Shown here piece by piece: positions 1 through 8,218 of a stretch of DNA of 64,000 nucleotides. Made by a program: the position numbers and the translations under genes. Below the pieces are notes generated by a model. That model did not search any database, had not been told where the DNA came from, and saw only the letters and a list, made by a program, of their open reading frames with translations. The DNA is from DASYPQ01 sp041488095 (GTDB taxonomy: Bacteria; Planctomycetota; UBA1135; GCA-002686595), in contig JBGPOP010000001.1 in the NCBI GenBank assembly GCA_041488095.1, positions 169,741 through 233,740 of the forward strand. Reading direction: 5' to 3'. The stretch's first letter is position 1; every line of letters begins with the position of its first letter.

Positions 1-437
1 GGCTTGAGCTCGTCCAGGAACTGCGACACGTCCTTGAACTCGCGATAGACGCTGGCGAAGCGCACGTAGGCGACCTGGTTCAGCTTGCGCAGCTCCTCCA
101 TGACCAGCGCGCCGATCACGCTGCTCTGGACTTCCCGGTCGTACTCCTCCTGGCAGCGAGCCTCGACGCGCGCCGCGGCGGCTTCGAGCTCCTCGATCGG
201 GATCGGCAGCTTCTCGCAGGCGCGGATCATGCCCGCCAGCACCCGCTCGCGCTCGAATCGCACGCGCTCGCCGTTCTTCTTGACCACGCGGAGCGGGGTC
301 TCCTCGACGCGCTCGTAGGTCGTGTAGCGCAGGAAGCACAACAGGCACTCACGCCGGCGCCGGATCACGCTGCCGTCGGCCGAGGCCCGCGAGTCGACGA
401 CCCGGTCGTTGTCCTGCTTGCAGCGGAGACATCTCAT
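1..437 (-). CDS. nrdR: Transcriptional repressor NrdR (3' end cut by window edge)
   Basis: NrdR is a zinc- and nucleotide-binding repressor of ribonucleotide reductase genes. The frame opens at ATG 437 and runs off the left edge after about 145 codons, so only the last few residues are missing (the family is about 150 aa). The N-terminal zinc ribbon is visible as MRCLRC followed by ECLLC, that is two CxxC pairs with an Arg-rich stretch RRRR between them. The ATP-cone follows (PLRVVKKNGERVRFERERV...), with the typical EFKDVSQFLDEL near the end. It lies 87 nt downstream of mnmE on the same strand. Ribonucleotide reductase genes are not in the window. Confidence 0.95.
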   Translation of the reverse strand, partial: MRCLRCKQDNDRVVDSRASADGSVIRRRRECLLCFLRYTTYERVEETPLRVVKKNGERVRFERERVLAGMIRACEKLPIPIEELEAAAARVEARCQEEYDREVQSSVIGALVMEELRKLNQVAYVRFASVYREFKDVSQFLDELK

Positions 438-524
438 GGCGCACGGGTCATTCCGATGAGGAGAACACCCAAGCTGTGGTGTGTCAACGCCGCGAGGACC
501 GAAGCGGAAGGGCTGGCGAGGGCC

Positions 525-1892
525 TCACTTGCCCAGGCAGAAGCGGGCGAAGATGCGATCGAGGAGATCCTCGGGCGTGGTGGCGCCGGTGATCTCGTCC
601 AGGGCCTCGGTCGCGCGGCGCAGGTGCTCGGCGAGCAGCTCGAGGGGCGCCCTGCCGCGCCAGACCGCGAGACCCTCCGCGAGCGCCCTCGAGGCCTTCT
701 CGAGGGCGCCGCGGTGGCGCAGGGAGAGCTCGCGCGAGAGCCCGGCGCCCTCGCCCGGTGCGGCGGGGCCGAGCTCACGCGCGATCGCCGCGCGCAGATC
801 GCTCAATCCGGCTCCGGTGAGGGCGCTCGTAGCGACCCAGGGGAGGCGGCCTGCGAGGGCTGGAGGAGGGGCGGGAACCACTCCAGGCAGGTCGATCTTG
901 TTCCAGACGAGGAGGGCGCATGCGCCTTGCGGGGGGTCCCGAACGACGCCCGCAGCGGATGCGTCCACGACCCACACGAGCAGGTCAGCCGACTCGCACG
1001 CTGTCCGCGCCGCCCGCCGCGCGGCCTGGACGACTGCACCGCTCGCATCCGGCCCCTCGACACCGGCCGTGTCGATCAGACGACAGGCATGTCCGTCGAT
1101 CTCCATGACCCTGCTCAGCACGTCCCGGGTCGTTCCCGGCAGGGGGCTGACGATCGCAGCCTCGGCGCCCATCAGGCGGTTGAAGAGCGCGCTCTTGCCC
1201 GCGTTCTCCGCTCCGGCGAGCACGACCCTCGGCTCGCCCGCCGCCCGTGCCCGCGCGACCTCCCAATCCAAAGCCTCGGTGAGCGCAGCCCGGGCGGAGA
1301 GAGCCAGGTCCTCGATCTCCCGCTCGGGCACGTGGCCGGTGTCGCGCTCGTCGAAATCCAGGCTCGCCTCGGCGAGCGCGCGCAGGTCCTCGAGCCGCTC
1401 CCGCAGGAGGCCGACGCGGTCGGCGAGCCCTCCGGCGAGCAGCGCGCGGCCGGCGCGGCGCTCGCTCTCGTTGCGGGCGGCGACGAGCGCCAGCACGCCG
1501 ACGGCGCGCGTGAGGTCGATCCGTCCGGAGAGGAAAGCCCGCCGCGTGAACTCGCCCGGCGCGGCCGGGACGGCGCCCAGGTCGAGGAGGCGCTCGAGGG
1601 CCGCCGCGAGAAGCGGCGGCGCTCCGGGCAGATGGAACTCGGCCACGTCCTCGCGCGTGAACGAGCGCGGTCCGGGCATCCACAGGAGCAGGAGCGGCTG
1701 TTCGCCGCGCCGGTCGCGGAAGCGGCCGAGCCGGGCCGAGCGCCGCGCGAGGTCCAGGGGGGATCCTCCTGCCCAGATGGACCGGACGATCTCCCCCGCG
1801 CGGGGGCCGGAGAGGCGGATGATCCCGCGCAGGCCGCCGCCGGGCGGAGAGGCGATCGCGGCGATCGTGGTGGTGGAGGGGTGCGGGGACAA
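525..1892 (-). CDS. mnmE: tRNA uridine-5-carboxymethylaminomethyl modification GTPase MnmE
   Basis: MnmE works with MnmG to modify wobble uridine of tRNAs read by mnm5/cmnm5U34. The 455-residue length is normal. The N-terminal folate-binding domain shows TIAAIASPPGGG and PGEFTRRAFLSGRIDL (res. 112-127). The inserted G domain has G1 GAENAGKS (227-234), GTTRD, DTAG (274-277) and NKID (331-334). The C-terminal signature FCLGK (451-455) keeps the catalytic Cys452. G1 usually reads GxPNxGKS; here Pro is replaced by Glu while the Asn is kept. The start is TTG, 10 nt after yidC ends, so the two are probably co-transcribed. yidC-mnmE is a classic neighbour pair. Confidence 0.95.
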   Translation of the reverse strand: MSPHPSTTTIAAIASPPGGGLRGIIRLSGPRAGEIVRSIWAGGSPLDLARRSARLGRFRDRRGEQPLLLLWMPGPRSFTREDVAEFHLPGAPPLLAAALERLLDLGAVPAAPGEFTRRAFLSGRIDLTRAVGVLALVAARNESERRAGRALLAGGLADRVGLLRERLEDLRALAEASLDFDERDTGHVPEREIEDLALSARAALTEALDWEVARARAAGEPRVVLAGAENAGKSALFNRLMGAEAAIVSPLPGTTRDVLSRVMEIDGHACRLIDTAGVEGPDASGAVVQAARRAARTACESADLLVWVVDASAAGVVRDPPQGACALLVWNKIDLPGVVPAPPPALAGRLPWVATSALTGAGLSDLRAAIARELGPAAPGEGAGLSRELSLRHRGALEKASRALAEGLAVWRGRAPLELLAEHLRRATEALDEITGATTPEDLLDRIFARFCLGK

Positions 1893-1902
1893 CGCTTCCG
1901 CA

Positions 1903-3864
1903 TCAGCGGCGTCGCTTGGCCTGCTGCTGCTGGGCCTCCATCAAGCGCGCCATGAAGCCCTTCTTCTTCTTCGGCCGCTCGATGTCGTCGATCGGCCAGA
2001 CCTTCTTGATCACCTTCTGCTCGAGGATGCCGAGCCCCGACTGCGTGATCATGTAGAGCGACAGGCCAGCCGCGTAGTTGTAGAGGAAGAAGCCCATCAT
2101 CACGGGCATCCACATCATCATCTTCTGCATCCGCGCGGCCTGCTCGTCGGCCGGCATCGGCATCCCCTTCTGCTGCCAGATCCACAGCACGACCATCAAA
2201 GGCGGCAGGATGTTCAGGTACTCGATCGTGCCGAGCTGGATCGGGCCGAGCCCGGGGAGGTGCAGGCCGATCCGCAGGAGCCGGTCCGGCAGGGCCAGGT
2301 CGTGCATCCACAGATAGAAGGGCGCCTGGCGCAGATCGATGCTCGAACGCAGAGCCGCGAACAGCCCGATGAACACCGGGATCTGGAGGAACATCGGCAG
2401 GCAGCCACCGAGGGGCGGAAAGGCACCCTCCTCCTGCATCAGCTTGGCCTGCTCCTGCCGCTGCGCGGAGGGGTCCTTGGCGTAGCGCTTCTTGATCTCG
2501 TCGATCCGCGGCTGGAGGCGCTTCATCTTGCTCTGGTAGCGCGCCATCGCGGTCTGCGAGCGGCGGTTGACCGGGAACAGGATCGCGCGGACGCTGATCG
2601 TCAGGAGGATGATCGCGATGCCCCAGTTGCCGGTGAGCCTCTCGAAGAAAGTGAGCACGGCCAGGAGCACCGAGGCGATCCCGTTGAAGTAGCCGAGGTC
2701 CTTCTCGATGACCCTGGAATGGTCGGCCCAGGCCTGCTCGAGGCGCGTGCGGTCCTTGGGACCGGCGTAGACGTCGAATCGAAACGTGCGGCTCTCGCCC
2801 TGCGGCGGCAGGAAAATCCTGATCTGCACGTCGCCGACGATCTGGCGCCAGGCGCGGTCGGCCTGCTCCGGATGCGCGCGCGCCCAGGCCTCGTCGCGCA
2901 GACGCCTCCAGCTCGCGCCGATCAGCGTCGCGCGCGACTCCTCGTCGGCGCCGTGGAGGAGCACGGCGAAGTACTTGTTGTAGACGCCGGTGAAGGAGAG
3001 CGGCTCGCCCACGGAGAACGATCCGCTCGTCTCCTTCCCGCGCTCGTCGATTATCTGCGCGGCCGGGGAAGCCGGGGTATCCCCCTTCCCGCGCGAGAAC
3101 GCGATCGTCTGCGGCTCGGTGTACCAGCGGTCGCCCGACTCGGGCGGCATGCAGGCCGCCGGCGTCAGCACCAGCTCGCGCGGGCCGGAGGTCTCGGCCA
3201 GCGCGTCGTTCCGGATCTCGATCTCCAGGCGCAGCAAGTCCTCTCCGGAGCGGAAGAGGATGCGCTTCTTGAACGTGATGCCCGTGCCGGGCGCCAGGGT
3301 GAACTCGACGCCCTCGGGCGCCTCCGCCGGCCCGAGGACCGTGCGCAACCAGAGCGCGCTCTCGAGCGGCTCGCGGGCGAGCTTCTCGCTCGAGGGCGCG
3401 GTGCGCAGGAGCATCGAGGCGGTCGGACCGGCGCCGGTCTCCACCGGCAGGAGGAGCTGGGTCCAGTGTTCGGGATCGCGCTTCTCGTCCTCGCTCAGGT
3501 CGACGCGGTCGTAGTAACGGCCCGTCCGCAGCTCCTTGAGAGCGCCGCCGCGGTTTGCGAACACGGCCCGGTAGTGTCCTGGCTGGCCGGGTTTGCCCAC
3601 GGTCAGAACGAGATCGGGCTCGTCGCTGCCCGCGATCACGGGGCCGCGCGTCTCCTGCGCAGGCGGCTTCTCGGGCGCGACGGGCCTCGCGCCCGCGATC
3701 GGAGGGACGCTCTCGGATGTGCCGGGAACGCCGGGCGTGACGGCCGCGACCGGGGCGGTCTGCGAGGCCGGAGCCGGCGGGGGGTGGCGGCTAAAGGGGA
3801 GGAGCGGCCACCCGATGAGGATCAGGAGGCACAGCGCCAGCGCGAGGGGGAGCCGCTTGTCCAA
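1903..3864 (-). CDS. yidC: Membrane protein insertase YidC
   Basis: YidC inserts and folds proteins in the inner membrane, alone or with SecYEG. At 653 aa this is the long Gram-negative form: an N-terminal transmembrane segment (about res. 5-22), a Pro/Ala-rich linker, a large periplasmic beta domain, then the conserved core. In the core, GNWGIAIILLTISVRAILFP carries the conserved Arg in the hydrophilic groove, followed by a basic cytoplasmic hairpin and PPLGGCLPMFLQIPVFIGLF. The C-terminus is basic (KRRR). It starts with TTG 3864, 6 nt after the phosphoesterase stop. The next gene is mnmE. Confidence 0.96.
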   Translation of the reverse strand: MDKRLPLALALCLLILIGWPLLPFSRHPPPAPASQTAPVAAVTPGVPGTSESVPPIAGARPVAPEKPPAQETRGPVIAGSDEPDLVLTVGKPGQPGHYRAVFANRGGALKELRTGRYYDRVDLSEDEKRDPEHWTQLLLPVETGAGPTASMLLRTAPSSEKLAREPLESALWLRTVLGPAEAPEGVEFTLAPGTGITFKKRILFRSGEDLLRLEIEIRNDALAETSGPRELVLTPAACMPPESGDRWYTEPQTIAFSRGKGDTPASPAAQIIDERGKETSGSFSVGEPLSFTGVYNKYFAVLLHGADEESRATLIGASWRRLRDEAWARAHPEQADRAWRQIVGDVQIRIFLPPQGESRTFRFDVYAGPKDRTRLEQAWADHSRVIEKDLGYFNGIASVLLAVLTFFERLTGNWGIAIILLTISVRAILFPVNRRSQTAMARYQSKMKRLQPRIDEIKKRYAKDPSAQRQEQAKLMQEEGAFPPLGGCLPMFLQIPVFIGLFAALRSSIDLRQAPFYLWMHDLALPDRLLRIGLHLPGLGPIQLGTIEYLNILPPLMVVLWIWQQKGMPMPADEQAARMQKMMMWMPVMMGFFLYNYAAGLSLYMITQSGLGILEQKVIKKVWPIDDIERPKKKKGFMARLMEAQQQQAKRRR

Positions 3865-3870
3865 GTCCGT

Positions 3871-4695
3871 TCAGCGCCCGATCGCGAGACGTTCAGCCAG
3901 GAACTCGGGGAGCTGCGGCACGGCGCGGATCGCCGCGGCGGCCATGGCGGTGTCGTAGGAGAGGCGCACGAAGGTCACGTTCTCGCCGTCGAACAGCGCG
4001 TACGAAAGGCGCGGGTCGCCGTCGCGCGGCTGCCCGACGGACCCGACGTTGACGATGACCCGGGAGCCCGGCCTGGCGCCGAGGTCGTGGGGCTCCTCGG
4101 TGCCTCGGGGTCGCATCAGGCGGCCGTCCTCGAAATAGACCGCCGGCACGTGGCTGTGGCCGACGAAGCACACGTCGCGGTCCATGCGCGCAAAGTTGTC
4201 CTCCATCTTCTCGGGGTTCCGCGCGTCACGTGGCAGGAGGTACTCGCGGACCGGATCGCGCGGGGACCCGTGGACGAACAGGGCGCGAGCGTCGCGTGCG
4301 ATCGGGGAGAGCGAGTCGAGGAAGTCCCAATAGCGGTAGGACGCCTCGCGGTCGGGTCCGCGGTTCAAGTCCTCGCGGGTCCATTCGATCGCCGACCGCG
4401 CCTTGGGGTTGAAGTCCTCGGCCGAATGGAGCAGCGCGTCCTCGTGGTTGCCAAGCAGGCACAGGCCCGGCTCGAGGGCCGGAGCGTCGGCGGGGGCGGA
4501 GGGATCGCTGGCCGTCTCCACGCACAGACGCATGACGAGGTCCAGGCACTCCTTCGGGCTCGCTCCGTACCCGATGACGTCCCCCAGGCACACGTAGCGC
4601 CGGGCGCCGCGCTCCCGCGCGTCGGCGAGCGCCGTCTCGAGCGCCGGGAGGTTGGCGTGGAGGTCGGAGATCAGGGCGGTCAATGGGTAGCTCAA
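3871..4695 (-). CDS. Calcineurin-like metallophosphoesterase
   Basis: A 274-residue two-metal phosphoesterase of the YfcE/Ap4A-hydrolase-like group. The metal-ligand motifs occur in order: SDLHAN (DxH), LGDVIGYG (GDxxG), LGNHED (GNHE), FVHGSP and FVGHSHVP (GHSH). The C-terminal half contains NVGSVGQPRDGDPR, typical of the cytosolic MJ0936-like branch. The substrate cannot be told from sequence; phosphodiesters or dinucleoside polyphosphates are candidates. The TTG start at 4695 is inferred because the first motif begins only about ten residues later. It sits between the WecA-like gene (113 nt upstream) and yidC (6 nt downstream). Confidence 0.88.
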   Translation of the reverse strand: MSYPLTALISDLHANLPALETALADARERGARRYVCLGDVIGYGASPKECLDLVMRLCVETASDPSAPADAPALEPGLCLLGNHEDALLHSAEDFNPKARSAIEWTREDLNRGPDREASYRYWDFLDSLSPIARDARALFVHGSPRDPVREYLLPRDARNPEKMEDNFARMDRDVCFVGHSHVPAVYFEDGRLMRPRGTEEPHDLGARPGSRVIVNVGSVGQPRDGDPRLSYALFDGENVTFVRLSYDTAMAAAAIRAVPQLPEFLAERLAIGR

Positions 4696-4808
4696 GGGTC
4701 CGCCCGGCTCCTCCGCCGGAACAACGGGCGGAGATTATCAGGCCGGCCGCGCCGCGGGGCAAGCCGGGAGACCGGAGAGTCGCGTCCTTTCGCTCGAGCT
4801 CCGGAGCT

Positions 4809-5762
4809 CTAGTCGACGCGCGGAGTGAGGAACACGGCGACGGCGAAGAGCGCGGCCGACATCGCGAGCCCGATCGCGAGCAGCCGCGGGTCGGATGGCC
4901 CTCCCAGGGAGTCGCGCGCGCAAAGCGCTCCGATCACTGCGGGCGCGGCGACCGCGAGCAGGGCGAGCACCACGATCGAGGGTTCGAAACCGGCCCTCTG
5001 CAGGCGGTGAGCCAGGTGCCGCCGGTCACCCACCCAGGGACGCGACCCCACCGCGAGGCGAGTGAACGAGAGGCGCGCGAGGTCGAGGAGCGGCAACAGG
5101 AGCGCCGCGCGGCCGATCGGGTCGAGGAGCATCAGGACTCCGAGCACGTGGCTCCCCGAGTTCCCGAGATAGGCGACCGGAGATTTGCCCCGGCGCAGCC
5201 ACAGGTTGAAGGGCAGGAATCCGAGGAGCGGCGCGGCCAGGAGCGGCGATCCGGCCGAGAGACCCAGGATGCCGAGCGCGGTCGCCGCCCCGTCGGCATT
5301 GTCGAAGGAGTTGACGCAGTTCAGCGCGAGGACCGCGGCAAAGAAGCTGGCGGCGACGGCGAGCGTGGAGTCACCCCCGCACACCCTCCAGCCCGAGGCG
5401 AGCAGCGCGGCGGCGACGATGGACTGGCCCAGGAGGAGCCCGAACGGCGGCAGTCCGCCCGGCGTGCGGTCGTCGGTGAAGCCGAGCGCGAAGGCCAGAA
5501 GGAGCGCGGACCCGATCGCTCCCCCCGGGACGAGCGCGCCTCTCGAGGCGCCGGCGACCAGCAGTCCGACCAGGATCGCCGCGCCACCGACCGCCGGAAC
5601 GGGGCGGTCCTGGAGCTTCCTGTGTGGCGCCGTGGACGGGTCGTCGGCCAGGCCCCTCCGCGCGGCGCTGCCGGCGAGCGCGAGCACGGAGACAGCCGTC
5701 GCGATCACAGCCAGCGCGATCGCCGGCACGCTCGAGGCGACCACGAGGGCCGCGGCGCTCAC
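4809..5762 (-). CDS. WecA/TagO/MraY-family phosphoglycosyl transferase (catalytic Asp replaced by Asn)
   Basis: A 317-residue polytopic membrane protein related to enzymes that transfer a sugar-1-phosphate from UDP-sugar to undecaprenyl phosphate, starting envelope glycan synthesis. Family marks visible are DDPSTAPHRKLQDRPVPAVGG (res. 40-60), GFTDDR with the Asp-Asp pair (97-98), NCVNSFDNADG (148-158) and GDRRHLAHRL (245-254). The third acidic motif, normally FLGDSGS, reads YLGNSGS with Asn201 where the family has a metal-binding Asp. The closing loop also has HLAH rather than HLHH. The enzyme may be altered in activity or belong to a divergent branch. The GTG start overlaps the nadD stop by 4 nt. 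Confidence 0.85.
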   Translation of the reverse strand: MSAAALVVASSVPAIALAVIATAVSVLALAGSAARRGLADDPSTAPHRKLQDRPVPAVGGAAILVGLLVAGASRGALVPGGAIGSALLLAFALGFTDDRTPGGLPPFGLLLGQSIVAAALLASGWRVCGGDSTLAVAASFFAAVLALNCVNSFDNADGAATALGILGLSAGSPLLAAPLLGFLPFNLWLRRGKSPVAYLGNSGSHVLGVLMLLDPIGRAALLLPLLDLARLSFTRLAVGSRPWVGDRRHLAHRLQRAGFEPSIVVLALLAVAAPAVIGALCARDSLGGPSDPRLLAIGLAMSAALFAVAVFLTPRVD

Positions 5763-6439
5763 CGCGCGGCTCCGTAGAGGCCGCGCGCCCGGATGTAATC
5801 GAACACCGCCGGGGGCAGATCGAGCACGCCCGGCCCGAGTCCGGGGAGGCGCGCGCGTAGATCGCTCGAGGAGACCGGGACCGGCGGCAGCCTCAGGTAG
5901 CCCGCGCGCACCTTGTCGGCCGCGGCGCGGCCGAGCCTGCGCTCGATCTCCTCGAGCCCGCGCTCAGGCGCTTCGAACTTGCCGGCAGGCTCGCCCGCGC
6001 GGTGGACGACGACGGGCTGGACGCGATCGAGAAGAGCGCCGGCTTCGCGCCACTCGGCCAGCCCCTCGAGGTTGTCACCGCCGAGGATCAGGTAGATCGG
6101 CACGTCCTCCGCCTCGCCCAGGGCGGCCGGGAGCGCGCGCACCGTGTCGATCGTATAGGAAGGCCCGCTGCGCGAAAGCTCGAGCCCGTGGACCAGGAAC
6201 CTTGGCTCGTCCCGTGTCGCCAGTCGCAACATCTCGAGCCGGTCCTCGCCGGCCGCGAGCCTGCGTCCAGGCTTGTGGGGCGGCTCCCGCGCGGGCACGA
6301 ACACCACGCGATCGAGGTCGAACGCGGCGAGCGCGGCGCGGGCGGCGTGCAGGTGGCCGGCGTGGACCGGATCGAAGGACCCCCCGAAGAGTCCGAGACG
6401 TCTTGCGCTCCCCTCGGCCTGCTCGGGCGAGGGCGTCAT
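5759..6439 (-). CDS. nadD: Nicotinate-nucleotide adenylyltransferase
   Basis: NadD converts nicotinate mononucleotide and ATP to deamido-NAD in NAD synthesis. The 226-residue protein shows GLFGGSFDPVHAGHL with the HxGH nucleotidyl-transfer motif, FVPAREPPHKPGR, PIYLILGGDNLEGLAEW for substrate binding and SSSDLRARL, the family's ISSTxIR-like motif. The C-terminus VFDYIRARGLYG is typical. The start is ATG 6439. The last codons overlap the WecA-like GTG start (GTGA), which suggests translational coupling. It heads the minus-strand run leading to nrdR. Confidence 0.95.
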   Translation of the reverse strand: MTPSPEQAEGSARRLGLFGGSFDPVHAGHLHAARAALAAFDLDRVVFVPAREPPHKPGRRLAAGEDRLEMLRLATRDEPRFLVHGLELSRSGPSYTIDTVRALPAALGEAEDVPIYLILGGDNLEGLAEWREAGALLDRVQPVVVHRAGEPAGKFEAPERGLEEIERRLGRAAADKVRAGYLRLPPVPVSSSDLRARLPGLGPGVLDLPPAVFDYIRARGLYGAAR

Positions 6440-6625
6440 CCCGGCCGCCCCGACAGCCGCTCGGGGGCCCCGAGGGGGTTACTTCCTGGCCCGGCAGGGT
6501 AGACCGGTGCCTGATTTTCGCCCAGGTCTGGACTTCCCGCCGCCTCGCGGGGAAACTCGCGCGCCTCCCGAAGGCCGGCGCCGGCTCTCGGCTCCCCCCC
6601 ACTCCACGATCCGATCCAGTACTCC

Positions 6626-7162
6626 ATGAAGCTCCACCCCCTCCTCGGCATCGCGGTCCTCCTCGGGCTCGCCGGCTGCCAGTCGCAGGCCGCTCACGTT
6701 CGCGACCACTGGACCGGGTACTACGTCGGGCCGAGCATGTCCAGGGCCTTCCTGGGCTACGACCCGGAGAAGGACGGCAGCTACCGCGACTTCCAGTGGC
6801 GGAAGAAGAAGGACATCGAGATGACCATCCGGCGCCACTTCTTCAACCACAACCCCGACAACCCCTTCGAAGCCTATGACCCGACGGTGTACGACCCCCG
6901 GCCGCCGAACAGCCTGTTCCCGGCGCCGTGGCGGTACATCCACGTCGAAGGCCTCGCGTTCGGGGCGATCAGTCTGGGCATGTCGCCGATGTTCATGCCC
7001 TTCCCGATCGACTCCTTCATCGGAACGATGGAGGACGGCGGCAGCGAGGAGTTCATGGAGGGTGTAGGCACCTTCTTCAAGCCGGCGGCCGTCATCATGG
7101 CGAGCTTCCTCCACGACGCGCTGGGGTTCCCCGAGACCAAGGGAGACGCTTGGCGTCAGTGA
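6626..7162 (+). CDS. Hypothetical lipoprotein, 178 aa
   Basis: Family not recognised. The first residues form a lipoprotein signal peptide ending in the lipobox LAGC (Cys about res. 19), so the mature protein is probably lipid-anchored. The mature part is rich in aromatic residues and Pro (GYYVGPSMSR, PFEAYDPTVYDPRPPN) and has a central hydrophobic, Met-rich stretch (ISLGMSPMFMPFPI). It is divergent from nadD with 186 nt between them and converges on miaA, whose stop lies 4 nt away. Confidence 0.7.
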   Translation: MKLHPLLGIAVLLGLAGCQSQAAHVRDHWTGYYVGPSMSRAFLGYDPEKDGSYRDFQWRKKKDIEMTIRRHFFNHNPDNPFEAYDPTVYDPRPPNSLFPAPWRYIHVEGLAFGAISLGMSPMFMPFPIDSFIGTMEDGGSEEFMEGVGTFFKPAAVIMASFLHDALGFPETKGDAWRQ

Positions 7163-7166
7163 TCAG

Positions 7167-8159
7167 CTAGTCCTCGCCCCACCCCATGTCGCGGACGGCG
7201 GCCTCCACGAGCGGGCCGGCGTCCGCGCCGGTTTCCGGGTTCGCCTCGAGCCAGCGCACCCCCTCGAACTTGCGGTACCAGGTCCGCTGGCGGCGCGCGA
7301 AGCGGCGCGTCTTGCGCGCGATCCTGGCCGTGCATTCCTCGAGGGTGATCAGGTCGTCGTGGAGACCGAGCGCCTCGGCGTAGCCCAGTGCCTGGACGGC
7401 GGTTGGACCGAAACCGGTCGTGGACCGGATCCTGACAGCCTCCTCAGGCAAGCCTGCGGCCAGCATTCCCCGGGCGCGCGCCTCGATGCGGCAGTCGAGC
7501 TTCGGGCCTGACGCATCGAGGCCGACGATCGGAACGGGACTCCGCGGGGCCGGCGCGTCCCCTTCCGAGTGCCAGCCCCACTCGCGCTGCCACTCCGAGA
7601 GGGGCCGGCCGGTCTGTTCGAGGACCTCCAACGCGCGCACGAGGCGCTTCGTGTCGTGGGGGTGGATCCGCGCCGCCGATCGCGGGTCGGCTCGCGCGAG
7701 GTCGCGGTGCTCCTCTTCGTTCCCGCGCTCGCGCACACGGGTCTCGATCCGCGCACGGAGGGCTAGATCGACGGCCGGTCCTTCGAAGATCCCGTGGAGA
7801 AGCACCTTGAGGTAGAAGCCCGTGCCGCCGACGAAGAGCGCCCGAGCGCCGCGCGCGCGCAGGTCGGAGAGGACGGGCTCGAGGTCGCCGAGGTAGCGCC
7901 GCACGTCGTAGCGCTCGCTCGGCTCGACCCGATCGAGCATGTGGTGGCGCACGCGGGCGCGATCCTCGGCCGTGGGCTTGGCCGTGCCGATGTCCATGCC
8001 GCGGTAGACCTGCATGGAGTCGATCGAGACGATCTCCGCGCCCGTGCGCTCGGCGATCGCCAGGGCGAGACGGCTCTTGCCCGCCGCGGTCGGTCCGATC
8101 AGGAAGGCCCCGGACAAGCCGCCCAGCAGGCCTTCGGGTGCATCGGAGGAACGGGTCAC
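7167..8159 (-). CDS. miaA: tRNA dimethylallyltransferase MiaA
   Basis: MiaA adds a dimethylallyl group to N6 of A37 in tRNAs reading UNN codons. The 330-residue protein has the P-loop IGPTAAGKS, DSMQVYRGMDIGTAKPT (catalytic Asp and tRNA contact), FVGGTGFYLKVL and the basic signature ARKTRRFARRQRTWYRKF near the C-terminus. The start is GTG 8159, just before a short Gly/Ser-rich lead to the P-loop; no in-frame ATG gives a better fit. Convergent with the lipoprotein gene and divergent from the secreted protein at 8219. Confidence 0.95.
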   Translation of the reverse strand: MTRSSDAPEGLLGGLSGAFLIGPTAAGKSRLALAIAERTGAEIVSIDSMQVYRGMDIGTAKPTAEDRARVRHHMLDRVEPSERYDVRRYLGDLEPVLSDLRARGARALFVGGTGFYLKVLLHGIFEGPAVDLALRARIETRVRERGNEEEHRDLARADPRSAARIHPHDTKRLVRALEVLEQTGRPLSEWQREWGWHSEGDAPAPRSPVPIVGLDASGPKLDCRIEARARGMLAAGLPEEAVRIRSTTGFGPTAVQALGYAEALGLHDDLITLEECTARIARKTRRFARRQRTWYRKFEGVRWLEANPETGADAGPLVEAAVRDMGWGED

Positions 8160-8218
8160 GACCGAGCGAGTCTAGCAGCGCGCGGCGAGGCCTCGTACGC
8201 TGACCGCCCGGCTCGACC

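Noticed and set aside
481..4812. A 1,443-codon open frame on the plus strand
   Set aside because: It is antisense to mnmE, yidC and the phosphoesterase, which carry clear motifs. Its translation is low-complexity and Arg-rich.
4965..5005. A tRNA-like TTCGAAACC segment (GAGGGTTCGAAACCGGCCCTC)
   Set aside because: It lies inside the WecA-like coding frame, and no acceptor or anticodon arm fits around it.
6451..6480. The inverted repeat CTCGGG-CCCGAG between nadD and the lipoprotein gene as a terminator or operator
   Set aside because: The stem is short, has no T-tract, and lies upstream of both divergent genes, where a terminator would be out of place. It is no stronger than many chance repeats at this GC content.
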